From NCBI RefSeq assembly GCF_052857255.1, contig NC_135498.1, positions 164,606,124 to 164,670,123 of the forward strand: 64,000 nt of DNA. The letters are read 5' to 3'. Positions 53,454-64,000 of the stretch are shown here, piece by piece. Every line of letters begins with the position of its first letter. Positions within the stretch are counted from its first letter, which is position 1. The DNA is from Amblyomma americanum (Eukaryota; Arthropoda; Arachnida; Ixodida; Ixodidae). The translations under genes were made by a program, and so were the position numbers. Below the pieces are notes generated by a model, which was given only the letters and a program-made list of their open reading frames with translations, ran no database searches and was not told where the DNA came from.

Positions 53454-55599
53454 GCATTTGCCCCTCAAAGGCGGATGCACACGAGCCTCCGCCAATAGGC
53501 GCGCACTTCAGGGGACGTCATGAGCCGGACGGCCGGTGACCCCGCCGACGGAGAACATGCCTAACATGGCTGCCCTCGCTTCGAACTGGGCCGAGTCGCA
53601 TCAGCTGTGTGCGTCTCCCTTCGTCAGAGTGAATTCGAATTGTTTGTGGGTGTCTGTCATGTCGGAAATATTATTGCAAGCTTACGATGCACAACTTGTG
53701 CCGCGTGCGTTTGTTCTGAGCCGTGAGGCGACGAAAAAAGGTTACAGCGAACATCGGTGACTGCGCTGTGCTTTGTCTGGAAACAGGATCCTGCAGCGGT
53801 GTGAAACATCATGCGTGTTTGTTCTATGGTGTTTTGTTTTTCTCCTAAGTGAAGTTACGACGAGGAGAATTTGCCAAAGTCTTGTACCTACTGTGAGCGG
53901 CGGGTGTATTAGTGTACTGTGCCCCTGCGTTTCACGTCGGACGTGGCGAAGTGATGGAGCAAAACCATTCTCAGGATAAATGAGAAAAGCGTGCGCGGAT
54001 GAAACCAACCTACGAGTTCCTCAACCGAAAAGATTTGCGGAAGCAACCTCCAACGCAAAGATTTGTTGCTGCCAGCTCAGCGCGCAATTGATCGATCGTT
54101 GGCAGCAGTATGATAAGATAGCCGAGCGTCTAGCAGGGCGTCGTTCGAGTGTTGTGTAGCACCGTCGATTGATCACTCTCCACCAGTGCTAACAATCAGT
54201 GACTAACACGCGCTGCTTGAGCGAATGTCATTGGATTATTAACGGCCAGGCGTGTGGGAGCAGTGTTTGTTTCCTTAATGTCAGCCTTAGTACTAATATA
54301 AAATTATGACCGATACACTGGTGCCTTTACAAGGGAGCTTGGCATGAATTCGCGTCTCTGTATGGCTTAGAATTCTTCACTCACTGCACGCGCCAGCTGT
54401 AGAATGCCTGCTGTGACACAATCGCACATCAGTTGTGCTGCCAGCGCTCGACTTGCTTTCCCACAACACAGCTTTGCGCTTGTTATGATATGTTGCTACT
54501 AAAACAATTCCAAGACAGTGAAGGCAACAGAGCCATTATGTACATCAAATAAAAGTACGACAAAGTAGGCACAGCTGCTTGTGAACTGACTCCTAATACC
54601 TCTACTCACGCCTGCATTAAATGTGTGTGCATGTTTTCTTGCGTGTTTGTTTATATTTGTTATTTTCCCCTTTTTTGCATTTTAGATCTTAGTTTTCGCG
54701 CTCACGTTTGTGTGCATGTGTGTGAATATGTGAGTGCTTCTGTGCGTGTATGTGTTTATTATTCCTATTTGTGTCCTTTTATTTTTGTGTTTGTTCTTGT
54801 AACCATGCTGCATCCACCTCTACCTTTACAATTTCATTAACTCGTCTCATTCAAAGCACCAAGTCCTGTGAATAGCAGGGCTGGCCTCTTCGATGTCATT
54901 AAATCCCTACATTCTTGTCTACCTTGCTTCCTCAGTCTGCCATCTTGCTGTGTTTTCTCCTACTATTCTGACCTTGCTTCTTGTGCTGTTGTCGCAACGT
55001 GATTAACCAACTTGCACTAAAGAAACTTCTATCAGCTGTGACGACAGAAACATTGACCGATACAAAATGTTAAAAGCATCACGTGGCTTGCGCAATAACT
55101 TCGTCTCTTACCCCTGTTAATGTGTTTATGCATCAGTGCATACGGCAGCTCGCCAGGAGTGCACATGAAAGGGTGCCATATTGTGCAACAGCATCTTGCG
55201 ATGTTGTTGCTTTCAGTCTTAATAAATAGATGGTTTCGCTGCCCGTCACATGTGGGGGTACACATAACATTGTGCAGTGGATTATCATTTCCTGTCTTGA
55301 CGCTTTCATCATTACAAATGCAGTTTTCTAGTGAATGGAGTCCAGCAAAGCAGTGGTGTGAGGGCTTTTTCAGCTTTCACCATTTATTACCTCACCAATA
55401 TCACTGTCTGAATCTGGCCGTCATTTTGCCTACGGCTTGTATTGAACAAAGGGACTCACTAAAACACGTTCAACCTTGCTGAGCATTTTTCCGGTACGTA
55501 AATATGACAAAAAAAAATGCTAGCAAAGTTATTCACATTAATAATTGTGCTTGCATTCGCGTTAATGCCAGAGTCAGATAAATAAATTAAAAATTGGCT
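53454..55599. other. left arm of the Sailor-type element, no supported gene
   Basis: Short ORFs only (for example 53536-53760). A TG-rich stretch lies at about 54620-54760. Nothing recognisable. Confidence 0.4.
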
Positions 55600-56890
55600 A
55601 TGACAAGGCTGCGCTTTTCAGTGCATACTGCTAACAGAGCCATAAAGCGTGCTCAGACTACTGTTATTTCAACATGGGGCCCGACAAACTCGACGATTGC
55701 TGCCTGAATGAGCATTTTGGGCCTCAATAAGCTTATGATGTTTTATATTTATTCTCTTATTCTCATTACTTGTGTGAGCCAGAAAACCAAAATAAACAAT
55801 GCAACCACATGAATATGCTTTGGCGTGCAAGCTGCTAACAGTGGCTATCAGTTTCGTGTTGACTACTAGTATCGCAGCTGCACTGGCTATGACATGACTG
55901 CGATTTTCAGTGCATACTGCTAACAGAGCCATAAAGCGTGCTCTGACTACTGTTATTTCAACATGGGGCCCGTCAAACTCGACGATGGCTGCCTGAATGA
56001 GCATTTTGGGCCTCAATAAGCTAATGATGCTTTATATTTATTCTCTTATTCTCATTACTTGTGTGAGCCAGATAACCAAAATAAACAATGCAACCACATG
56101 AATGTGCTTTGGCGTGCAAGCTGCTAACAGTGGCTGTCAGTTTCGTGTTGACTACTGGTATCGCAGCAGCACTGGCTATGACATGACTGCGATTTCCAGT
56201 GCATACTGCTAACAGAGCCATAAAGCGTGCTCTGACTACTGTTATTACAACATGGGGCCCGTCAAACTCGACGATGGCTGCCTGAATGAGCATTTTGGGC
56301 CTCAATAAGCTAATGATACTTTATATTTATTCTCTTATTCTCATTACTTGTGTGAGCCAGATAACCAAAATAAACAATGCAACCACATGAATGTGCTTTG
56401 GTGTGCAAGCTGCTAACAGTGGCTGTCAGTTTCGTGTTGACTACTGGTATCGCAGCAGCACTGGCTATGACATGACTGCGATTTCCAGTGCATACTGCTA
56501 ACAGAGCCATAAAGCGTGCTCTGACTACTGTTATTTCAACATGGGGCCCGTCAAACTCGACGATGGCTGCCTGAATGAGCATTTTGGGCCTCAATAAGCT
56601 AATGATGCTTTATATTTATTCTCTTATTCTCATTACTTGTGTGAGCCAGATAACCAAAATAAACAATGCAACCACATGAATGTGCTTTGGCGTGCAAGCT
56701 GCTAACAGTGGCCGTCAGTTTCGTGTTGACTCCTGGTATCGCAGCAGCACTGGCTATGACATGACTGCGATTTCCAGTGCAGACTGCTAACAGAGCTATA
56801 AAGCGTGCCTTGAATACTGTTATTTCAACATGGGGCCCGTCAAACTAGATGGTGGCTGCCTGAATGAGCATTTTGAGCCCGCCAAAGATA
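55600..56890. repeat. 289-bp satellite, 4.4 units
   Basis: agtgcatactgctaacagag recurs at 55620, 55909, 56198, 56487 and 56776 (last with a substitution), an exact 289-base spacing. Inner units look most alike, and the edges (first and last) diverge, as expected from unequal exchange. 289 is not a multiple of three and the open minus-strand ORFs are incidental. Confidence 0.95.
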
Positions 56891-57141
56891 ATCAGAGTTA
56901 ACAGTTGTTCTTCAATTCAGATATACCAGCATTTAAACATGTTTCTATGCCTATTCTTAAATCGAGCACAATGTGTGCTTGACGTTGCTTATCAGAATTG
57001 AGCTTCTATTATAAGGAATATGCCATAAATGGAACTGCTTATTTATTTCAGAGGTCACCGAATGGATGGTTGTCTGTTGCGAACCAACGGGAAAAATTTT
57101 GGTAGCCCTAATAAAGGCTGTGTTTTTGTTAAAAGAAGCCG

Positions 57142-58617
57142 TTATGCTTCGTCGAGTGGCTCAATGCCAGACAGCTCGCAGTCGGAGTCGCATTCTTCAG
57201 TGTCATCTTCACCCAACTGGATGATGATGGGTTGAATGTGCTCACTCCCAGACGTGTCAAATCTGAACTTTGCCTCCAAGTCCATCACGTGCTGAATGCT
57301 CTTCGCCCAGTCTTCCGCCGCTATGTGCTTGATTTTCTCCCTCAAGATGGCGTCGACCGTGGACAGCTTGAAGTCTCTGTTGTCCGCAGCGATGCCATTT
57401 TTGACCTTGGCCCAAACAAGCTCAATGGGATTAAATTCGCAGTGGTACGGCGGGAGCCTGAGTACAATGCAACCTGCGCTTACAGCTGCATTGTCTACGA
57501 TGTAGCTCAGAAAGCGTCACTTCACAGATGCCACCAGCTCAAGCAGCTGCTTCTTTATCATCCTTTCAGCGTAGGTGATCTTCTTGCTTGTGATCCACTT
57601 CTGTATCTTCTCCTTCTTCCAGGCCGTCGTTGGCAATTTCTCTTCTCGCCGGCTATGGTAAGGTGCATTGTCTAAAACAATAACGCTACCAGCTGGCAAC
57701 TTCTGCAGAACGCCATTAAACCAGCCCTCAAAGCGATTGCCGTCCATTTCCTCGTGGTAGTCGCCTGTCTTTTGGCCTCGGAATACATCCAAGCAGCCGT
57801 CGACGAAGCCATCCTCGCTGCTGATGTGCGTGACGATCAGGTGCTGACCTTTCCCAGAAGGTTGTTTTAGACCCGTCGTTAGGCCATTTGCTCGAGCGAA
57901 CAGGCGTCCGCGCTTCTGCACCACGGTGTCTGTCCACACGATCGACCGAGTGTGTCCAGCCGTCACCCATGTCTCGTCCAGGTAGAAGATCTTTCGGCCT
58001 TCCGCTCGGTAGCGCTCCACGTCACGGAGGTAGCGATTCCGCCAATCGGTGATGTCATCCCGGTCGATAAGCAGCGAGTTGCGGCTTCTCTTTTCGTGCT
58101 TGAAGCCGATCTCTGCAAGCAGACGACACACAGTTCACCGCCTTAGTGATAGGAGTTCCATACATTCCGAGAACTCGGTAGTGATCTTCTCGACCGTCGG
58201 TATCTCGTTGCGGCGAAAGAAATCGTGCACACATGACCTCAGCGCGCACAACGTGAAGCTGTCAAACTTTGCGCTGCGTCTTCTCTTCTCCGCATTGCGT
58301 GGGCACTTCCGGGACGGCGTCGTCAGTTTTCCACCCGAAAAATGCGAAGCTTTAACTTCCTTCCTCACCCTGAACACAGTCCTTTCGCTGACACCGAGCA
58401 TGTCAGCGACAAACTTGCTCGTCTCCTCTACGCTGCGTTCAGGCTCCCTGTTACGCCAAAACGTGTAGCAGTGGAAGATCATGTTGCGTGAATCGCTGTT
58501 CAGGATGCGGCCGCTCTTGCTCTTGCCGAGGCTCCTTGATGGTGTGATCATCGATGCGACACAAGGCTCGTTCGGCAACAAAGGCTCGCGTTCCGATGTC
58601 ACCTCGCTGGGCTCCAT
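57142..58617 (-). pseudogene. Sailor-type DD82E transposase, two in-frame TGA stops
   Basis: 491 codons from the ATG at 58617, in one phase throughout. The N-terminal helix-turn-helix region includes VADMLGVSERTVFRVRKE. The catalytic domain has FYLDETWV (D214), VIVLDNAPYHS (D316) and FNPIELVWAKVK (E399), after RLPPYHCEF. The count between D316 and E399 is 82, which defines the DD82E/Sailor group of IS630-Tc1-mariner; the segment KWITSKKITY ... LLELVAS is the family's extra insertion. TGA codons replace residues 161 and 367. The C-terminus is acidic (EDDTEECDSDCE). Only these two stops disable it. Confidence 0.85.
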
Positions 58618-59527
58618 GGCGGAAAAGAGGTACGGAATGCCGTGCGCGAACGTGCGGGAACTCACGAGATTGTAGGTTCGCAACCGCAAAAAAAAAGAAA
58701 CAAGTAGCAATTGAAAAATAAGCCTCACACATTAAAAAAATAAGCTTGTGAAAACACACAAAAAGTACATATGAATCCTATGCTATTGAGCCAGACTGTT
58801 TTGTAATTACACGCCCGGTGCCGTCGATCTCGCTCCGTAGCAGACGACGCACAGCGTTGTAGAAGGCACGGAGTTATTTTTCTCTCGCGATCCGGCATGT
58901 GCTGAAGCATTTGCATCATGATAGTTTTACTAAACCACTCATCAAGATCACAAATCTTATTTATACAGAGAAATACGCGTTTTAGAAGCAGTCACAATTT
59001 TTTGAGCAGGACTATTTCTTTAGTCATGGAGGCAATTGGCTGCTGCGCTTCGGTCATCTGGGCGGGGCCTCTCCTGTCTTCTAAAGTTGTACCCGACTAT
59101 AGGTGCAAGTGACGTCAGCATCCGGGGGTTATCATTGGTTCCAAATTCTTTCAGATGTCACGCGCCATCGCGGCCACTTTATGTCTGCCACAGCCAGCGG
59201 AGGTAGGGGAAGGGCCGAGTGGGTGGGGCCGGCGAAGGAGCACTGTAATTTTGGCATGCTATAGTAGAGGGAAAGGCATGAAGACGTGCAAGTTCAAATT
59301 TTGCCTACATATAACTCAGCTTCCACAAAACACATTAAAATAATTCTTGCTGGAGAATAATTATGAAGCGGCGCCTTTTAACATCCCAGGCGTATCGCAA
59401 CTTTATTGAGAGCCCCTTTCTAGGTCCGTGTAACACAATGGGCAGAGGTGGACTGGTGAAGAATAAAATGCGTGAAACTGGATATTCTCTACAATTCAGT
59501 TCACAAGGTATCTACACAAACACAAGA

Positions 59528-59592
59528 GCCCTAGCTCCACTACAGCATCCCTCATGGCCAGAGTTGCTTTGGAACGTTAAACCGCATGGTTT
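59528..59592 (+). mobile_element. Ruka-like SINE, 3' end only
   Basis: ctccactacagcatccctcat, then agttgctttggaacgttaaa corresponds to the Ruka 3' end. The head is missing. Confidence 0.55.
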
Positions 59593-59997
59593 TTAATTTT
59601 GCGAATACTGACATCAAGGAGACTGTTTTTCGGAAAATATGTTCCAACTAGCCTGCAAAATTGTTCTCGCACATAAAAGATGAATTGAATCAGACAAAAC
59701 TGTGATGCATTACTCTCTTTGCGTGTCTCGTGTGACCTCATTACTGTTAATTCTGATGTTATAGGTATTGTTGCATCATGGAAACCTGAAGCAGGAAAAA
59801 ATATAGATTTGCAATTATTTAACAAGCACAGGCAAATGGCACGTGGTGATTCATGTATATTAATGCCTGGCATTCCATCGGCCATGCTATGCTGAATACC
59901 CCGGTTCTAGTCTAATCACGGAGGCTATATAGCATTGAAATCTATCAATACTTGAGGGAGGCTACCTAGAACCACCCGAGTGCCGGCTCTCTTGACC

Positions 59998-60232
59998 CGC
60001 CACGGCGGCTCAGTGGTAATGGTGCTCGGCTGCTGACCAGAAAGACGCTGGTTTGATCGCGGTCGCGGTGGTTACATTTCGTTGAAGGCGAAATGCTAGA
60101 GGCCCGTGTACTGTGCGATATCAGTATACATTAAAAATTCCCAGGTGGCCACAATTTCTGGACTTCCGAAGACCCCTACTGCTGCATTTCTTATAGCCCG
60201 AGTTGCTTTCGGACAATAAACATCATGAACCA
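59998..60232 (+). mobile_element. Ruka-like SINE
   Basis: ggcggctcagtggtaatgg and ctggtttgatcgcgg form the A and B boxes. The body has gctagaggcccgtgtactg and tgcgatatcagtatac, and the end is gttgctttcggacaataaac. Nearly full length. It lies at the 3' side of the CACTA-like gene. Confidence 0.85.
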
Positions 60233-60260
60233 GCCAACCATTAAAAAGTAAACACAAAAG

Positions 60261-63157
60261 TTAGAAATTCAAAGGCCTCGGAACTGCTGAGACATATGTA
60301 CTACCCAGGTTAATGAACACACAAGTTTTTTCAATCTGTGTGATTGGCAACAATGTCACCACACTTCCATGCCTTATAACTCTTAGCACATGATGCAAAA
60401 TTAATGCACCGAACTTTGGAAGTATGCACTTCAGCAGCTGAATGACAGCAAATGTGCTTTCCCCACAGCAGAGAATATTCCTAAGGATGCCATATGATCC
60501 ATTTGAAAGAAAAACAACTGAATTATTAGTTCTCCTTCCCACAGCATAATTTGAGCTGGTAAAATTGCAGCCATTTCTATACATTCTTGCATATTCCACA
60601 GGCCTTTCAGGCAGCATATAGATGTTTCTTATTTCATACTGCGGCTGCAAGAATGGTGTGCCCTTCCCAAAGAATCGTGCCTCACCAGGAATAGCAACAC
60701 TCTTTAGTGTCCTGGAGCCCGAACCTAAAGTGGCACTATAAGATGCAACTCTGATAGATGTTGCCTCACTGAGCTTGTTGACCAAGCCATCTACTTGCAG
60801 GACTCTGCATACTTGTTGTGGGATGCCATTGGCAGCTTTGCTTGCTTTAAGGTCCCATTACCAGACTCAAATGGGAAGGCTGAATGAGCCCACAGTGGAC
60901 CCCAGTGGCACACACTCTTTGTCAGGTGAAGGAGTTGGTTCTTATTAAAGGTCATGCGCTCCTTACCGTACAAATGTTGTGCATAACCATGGAAGGTCAC
61001 TAGGTATACTTCAGCAACGTTTAGGTCTGAGGAGGAAATTTTTTCTTGCATCAAGATTTGTATAGCCTCTACAAGACGTGCCCAGTGGTGTAAATATTTT
61101 TTTTCCAATATGCCTTCAAGAACTGGTACACTATAAAAAAGAATCCAATTTTACCATTATTTGCTCTTCCACCACCTTCTTTCGCGTGTTGTCCTTGGAA
61201 ACCTCACTTCTTTTGGAGGTGCTATTGACTGAAGGTTTTTATCGAGTTGTTGCTCTGAGTCTATATAATATGCATGAGCTGAGGGCTGAAGCCATAACTC
61301 TAAAAACTGTTTCCCCACCCCTAACAAAACACAATGCATATAGTCAGGAACAAAGCTCCAGACTGTATGAAAATGTTCCAGGTTGATGAGTGGGGAAACA
61401 CTTTTAACTCCATTTACAGGGTTATTTTGAACGGCGTCCTCCATGTCATTGATCATCTACTCCTCAGTTCGATCTGGGCACTCAGTAACAACTGGATATT
61501 TCGTTGCCTTTCCAACTCTCTCGCCTCTTTGGAGACACCAGTTACAACCGAAATATCCATTAAACTGGGTTATTCCCTGCATTGGTGCTCTTGCCACAGC
61601 GTCAACTGAACAGCAAATTCAGAAAGCATGAAACACTTCTGCATGACCTTTGTAGTTAAGTAAAAAGCTGTTCGTGGAAAGGCTGTTCATATCTTGCACA
61701 AAAATTTTTAGACATTTCCATGCATGGCTTATCCTTGCCAAACCATAGAGCAGCCAAGATCATTCTTTCTGCTGCAGGAACCTCATTTACGATCAGCTGA
61801 ATAGGCCAAATTGATGTATTGCTTGATTTAAATTGAGGAATACCATCAGCATTTAGTGTAAAAGTGATCCTATGGCCAGCATCACAAGTAGCAGCAACAA
61901 AGTCACGGTACATAGCTCCATCACAAATGTCAGACAGCTCATCAGTGCACGGTAGAGGCTGTGTGAGATCAAGGAACTCGCACCCTGCTAAGACCTTTTG
62001 CAGCTGAGGAACAATGTCTAACATTACAAAAAAAGGTGCCTCAGAGACTGACCACCACTTCTTGCACTTTGGGCAATCAAACTGCTTTTTTTTTTCCAAC
62101 CTCCCCCATATGTACAATGTACATAGGACAGTAATAATTAAATTTCAGTGTGTCTCCTTGCTGATTCAGTAGTTTTTCAAACAAATACTGAGAAGTTGGC
62201 ATTATCGGCTGGCTGAACATTAACTCATTCAACAAGGTATACAAGTCCTGTTAGTGTCAGGTTATGCCGCTGGGAATATTTTAAAATTAAAAGCAATATG
62301 TCGCCTTTAGACAGTACAACTTTTTCAGTCAGTGTTTTCAAAAAGCTCAAAAATTGAATCCTCTGTTTTGTCCTCCAAACTTGAGGTGCCAGGATCACGG
62401 CTCCCTACTTGATCTGGACTCTCAGGCCGGATTTCCTCTTCACTGAAAGGTTCCTAGAAATGCAAACAGAGTATTTACCAGAGCACAAATAAATTTGTAG
62501 GAATTAGCAAATGTGCTGTGGGATGCTATATTCTGCAAAACTTACCGACAGCTGTTGACGCCAGGTTATGTTCTGGGTCGCCTGTGAATTCCGGCGCCAG
62601 CGACGACGCACTGCTCTTGCAAAAGCTAAAAACTTGCTTACCAGTGATTGCAAATGCCCATATGCCGGGCCTGCACGGTCTTGCGATGCAGTCAAATTAA
62701 AAATGTCGTGATCAGCTGCTGGGCAAGGTACGTTCTGCACACAAGAAACTGGCTGCTAAACATAAAAAAAAGTGAGTAATAGAGGGGCTCTAAACTTAAT
62801 TTACTAGCGCATATGGTGTAGTAAATCAAGCTGCTTCCTGCTGCTTCCTACTGCTTCCACTTACCTCGGCGTGCTCCCGAGATCTCGGGTGTCCCTCTTC
62901 TGACAAGCTTGCCTGTGACAGACCTTTTGCGCCATTTCTACTCTGTAATGAAGAAGATTTTTCTTTCTTTTTTTCGGTTAGCGAAACTACGCAAGTTGAG
63001 TGCAGCACATGCAGCTCGGAATGTCACTTACAGCGCCGGCGCATTCGGGGTCACTTCTCTGCTGTCTCAGGGCCGTAGTCCTTGGCAAGCATTGTTGTGA
63101 ACTTGGGTGTAAATAAGTCGTATAGGGTCCTCGCACTCGCTTTTTAGAATGTTTCAT
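60261..63157 (-). pseudogene. CACTA (EnSpm)-like transposase gene with four exons
   Basis: Proposed exons: 63157-63032, 62942-62865, 62755-62546 and 62453-60261. Introns 1-3 have GTAAGT donors and TTACAG, TTTAG and TTCTAG acceptors, and all junctions are phase 0 with no stops in exons 1-3. Exon 4 has frame breaks (near 62325, 62240, 61640, 61120). It carries FDCPKCKKWWSVSE (zinc), ITFTLNADGIPQFKSS, IWPIQLIVNEVP, ALWFGKDKP, then FVPDYMHCVLLGVGKQFLE and VCHWGPLWAHSAFPFES. DYMHC and the NADGIP block are typical of the Transposase_21 family found in animal CACTA elements. No CACTA terminal repeats were located. Confidence 0.7.
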
Positions 63158-63609
63158 TGGAATCAATGGCGTTTGCAACCGCACAGGTGAATTTTCCCAT
63201 CCTTGTGAACCACTATGCGACCGATGCAAGCGGCTAGCCCTCGGAGGAAGAAAATGCGGCAGCCAATCTTTGTTGTCGCTTCTGGTAATAGGCCACAATG
63301 AGCGTCGATAGATACGTATTCTACAAACAGATACCAACCACGATGGTGTCTACCTTGAATGCTTTCAGCTAGACAGAAAACTGTTTTAAGACAATTTTGT
63401 TTTTAGGAAGGCAATTATTTTTGCATGCACACGACTCTACTGAGAATCCAAAACAAGCCTCCGTCAGGGAGCCAGTAGCCAGTAGGCCCAGTGGCGCTGT
63501 CATGTTTTCAACCATGCTGAACCACGTGAATGCCAGCCGTGCTATATAGCTAAACACCGTGTTCGCAATTTGATTCGTGGTTGTCGTGGTCGCCTTGCAT
63601 TTCTGCAAT

Positions 63610-63790
63610 ATGCCTTCTTACGCGTACGTACGGTACAAGGACAACAACAGCTTCGCTATTGTTGCTCTCACCGATGTGAGAGGTTTTCATCTCGTAAACA
63701 AAAACTTTTCAGCACGGACGTACTTCGTGAAATGGACGGACGCCAATGGCGAGAGCAATTATGATGCTTCAAGAATCCTAGTTCTTGGAA
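63610..63790 (+). CDS. exon-like ORF divergent from the CACTA-like gene
   Basis: It starts at aatATGCCTTC and encodes MPSYAYVRYKDNNSFAIV, then FVKWTDANGESNYDASRILVLG, ending at a good splice donor (ttggaa/GTGAGTAC). The domain resembles the N-terminal module I recall from tick BEN-domain-type proteins, but this is memory only. It lies 450 bases from exon 1 of the CACTA-like gene in the opposite direction, so they could share a promoter. Later exons are outside the window. Confidence 0.4.
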
Positions 63791-64000
63791 GTGAGTACAA
63801 AACTGGATCCATGTAATGCTGGGAAATGAGTGCGCATGTGCACACTACTGGGCATTGTGCAGTAGATCGGCACCATGCACTGCGACACGCGAATCTTGCG
63901 AGTGATCATATTACCTAGCCCTGATTTATCGAACCCTTATCTCCTGTTATGCACCTTAATTATTTGATTTGTTATGTGAAATGCGGGATTCTTTTTAAGC

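Larger units (their letters stand above)
53426..59099 (-). mobile_element. Sailor-type (DD82E) IS630-Tc1-mariner element, 5.67 kb
   Basis: The left end reads TAGTCGGGTACAACTT then AAGAAGGCAG; the right end, read inward, reads TAGTCGGGTACAACTT then TAGAAGACAG. TA lies outside each end (53424-53425 and 59100-59101). The inverted repeat is about 26 bases with few mismatches. The transposase is on the minus strand 0.5 kb from the right end. The other 3.7 kb contain a 289-bp satellite and no recognised gene. The alternative, that the ends belong to two different copies, is not excluded. Confidence 0.7.

Noticed and set aside
55669..56594. Repeated 94-codon minus-strand ORFs in the 289-bp satellite
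   Set aside because: The period is not a multiple of three and the ORFs simply recur with the repeat.
55600..56890. CRISPR-like array
   Set aside because: Units are contiguous 289-bp satellite copies without spacers, in a eukaryotic context.

Overview
The window looks like an accessory, transposon-saturated stretch of an ixodid tick genome. The main evidence is repeated copies of a tRNA-derived SINE that matches my memory of the tick Ruka family, together with arthropod-type LINE, Gypsy, Penelope, CACTA and Tc1/mariner-like sequences. No convincing complete host gene is visible, and there are no rRNA genes, genuine tRNA genes or CRISPR arrays. Family names are recalled from motifs; no database was searched.

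Layout. 0.06-4.75 kb: a tRNA-type SINE abuts LINE-A, which has 252-bp 5' monomers, a 2A ribosome-skipping motif, an intact ORF1 and a broken ORF2. 4.75-23 kb: old DNA with sparse SINEs, a satellite-like array, a rearranged Gypsy remnant and a small inverted-repeat element. 23-31.7 kb: LINE-B (minus strand, also with a 2A motif) is split by LINE-C (plus strand), whose two ORFs are fully open. 33.8-35.9 kb: a Penelope-like element with inverted flanking arms and a GIY-YIG remnant. 36.3-38.6 kb: palindromes, a hAT-like MITE with an 8-bp target duplication, a foldback and a (TA)n tract. 38.7-43.7 kb: LINE-D, with a zinc finger and SGNH esterase in ORF1 and a 516-bp tetranucleotide tail. 43.9-48.5 kb: a probable solo LTR and LINE-E (with RNase H). 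48.5-53.1 kb: a THAP/P-like remnant, a nested MITE/LINE stack and Ruka copies. 53.4-59.1 kb: a TIR-bounded element with a Sailor-type DD82E transposase and an internal 289-bp satellite. 60.3-63.2 kb: a CACTA-like transposase gene with recognisable introns, divergent from an exon-like ORF.

How the parts relate. LINE-A and LINE-B share one expression layout: leader, 2A motif, ORF1, a stop codon, then ORF2 in the same frame with no usable AUG between. This suggests a virus-like scheme of ribosome skipping plus stop-codon readthrough. LINE-C uses a different layout (ORF1 stop and ORF2 AUG one base apart). The 5' monomer arrays of LINE-A and LINE-C both join unique sequence at an AG/GT junction resembling a splice donor. 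Nesting gives relative ages: LINE-C is younger than LINE-B, and a LINE-B-like tail is younger than the LINE-D fragment it interrupts.
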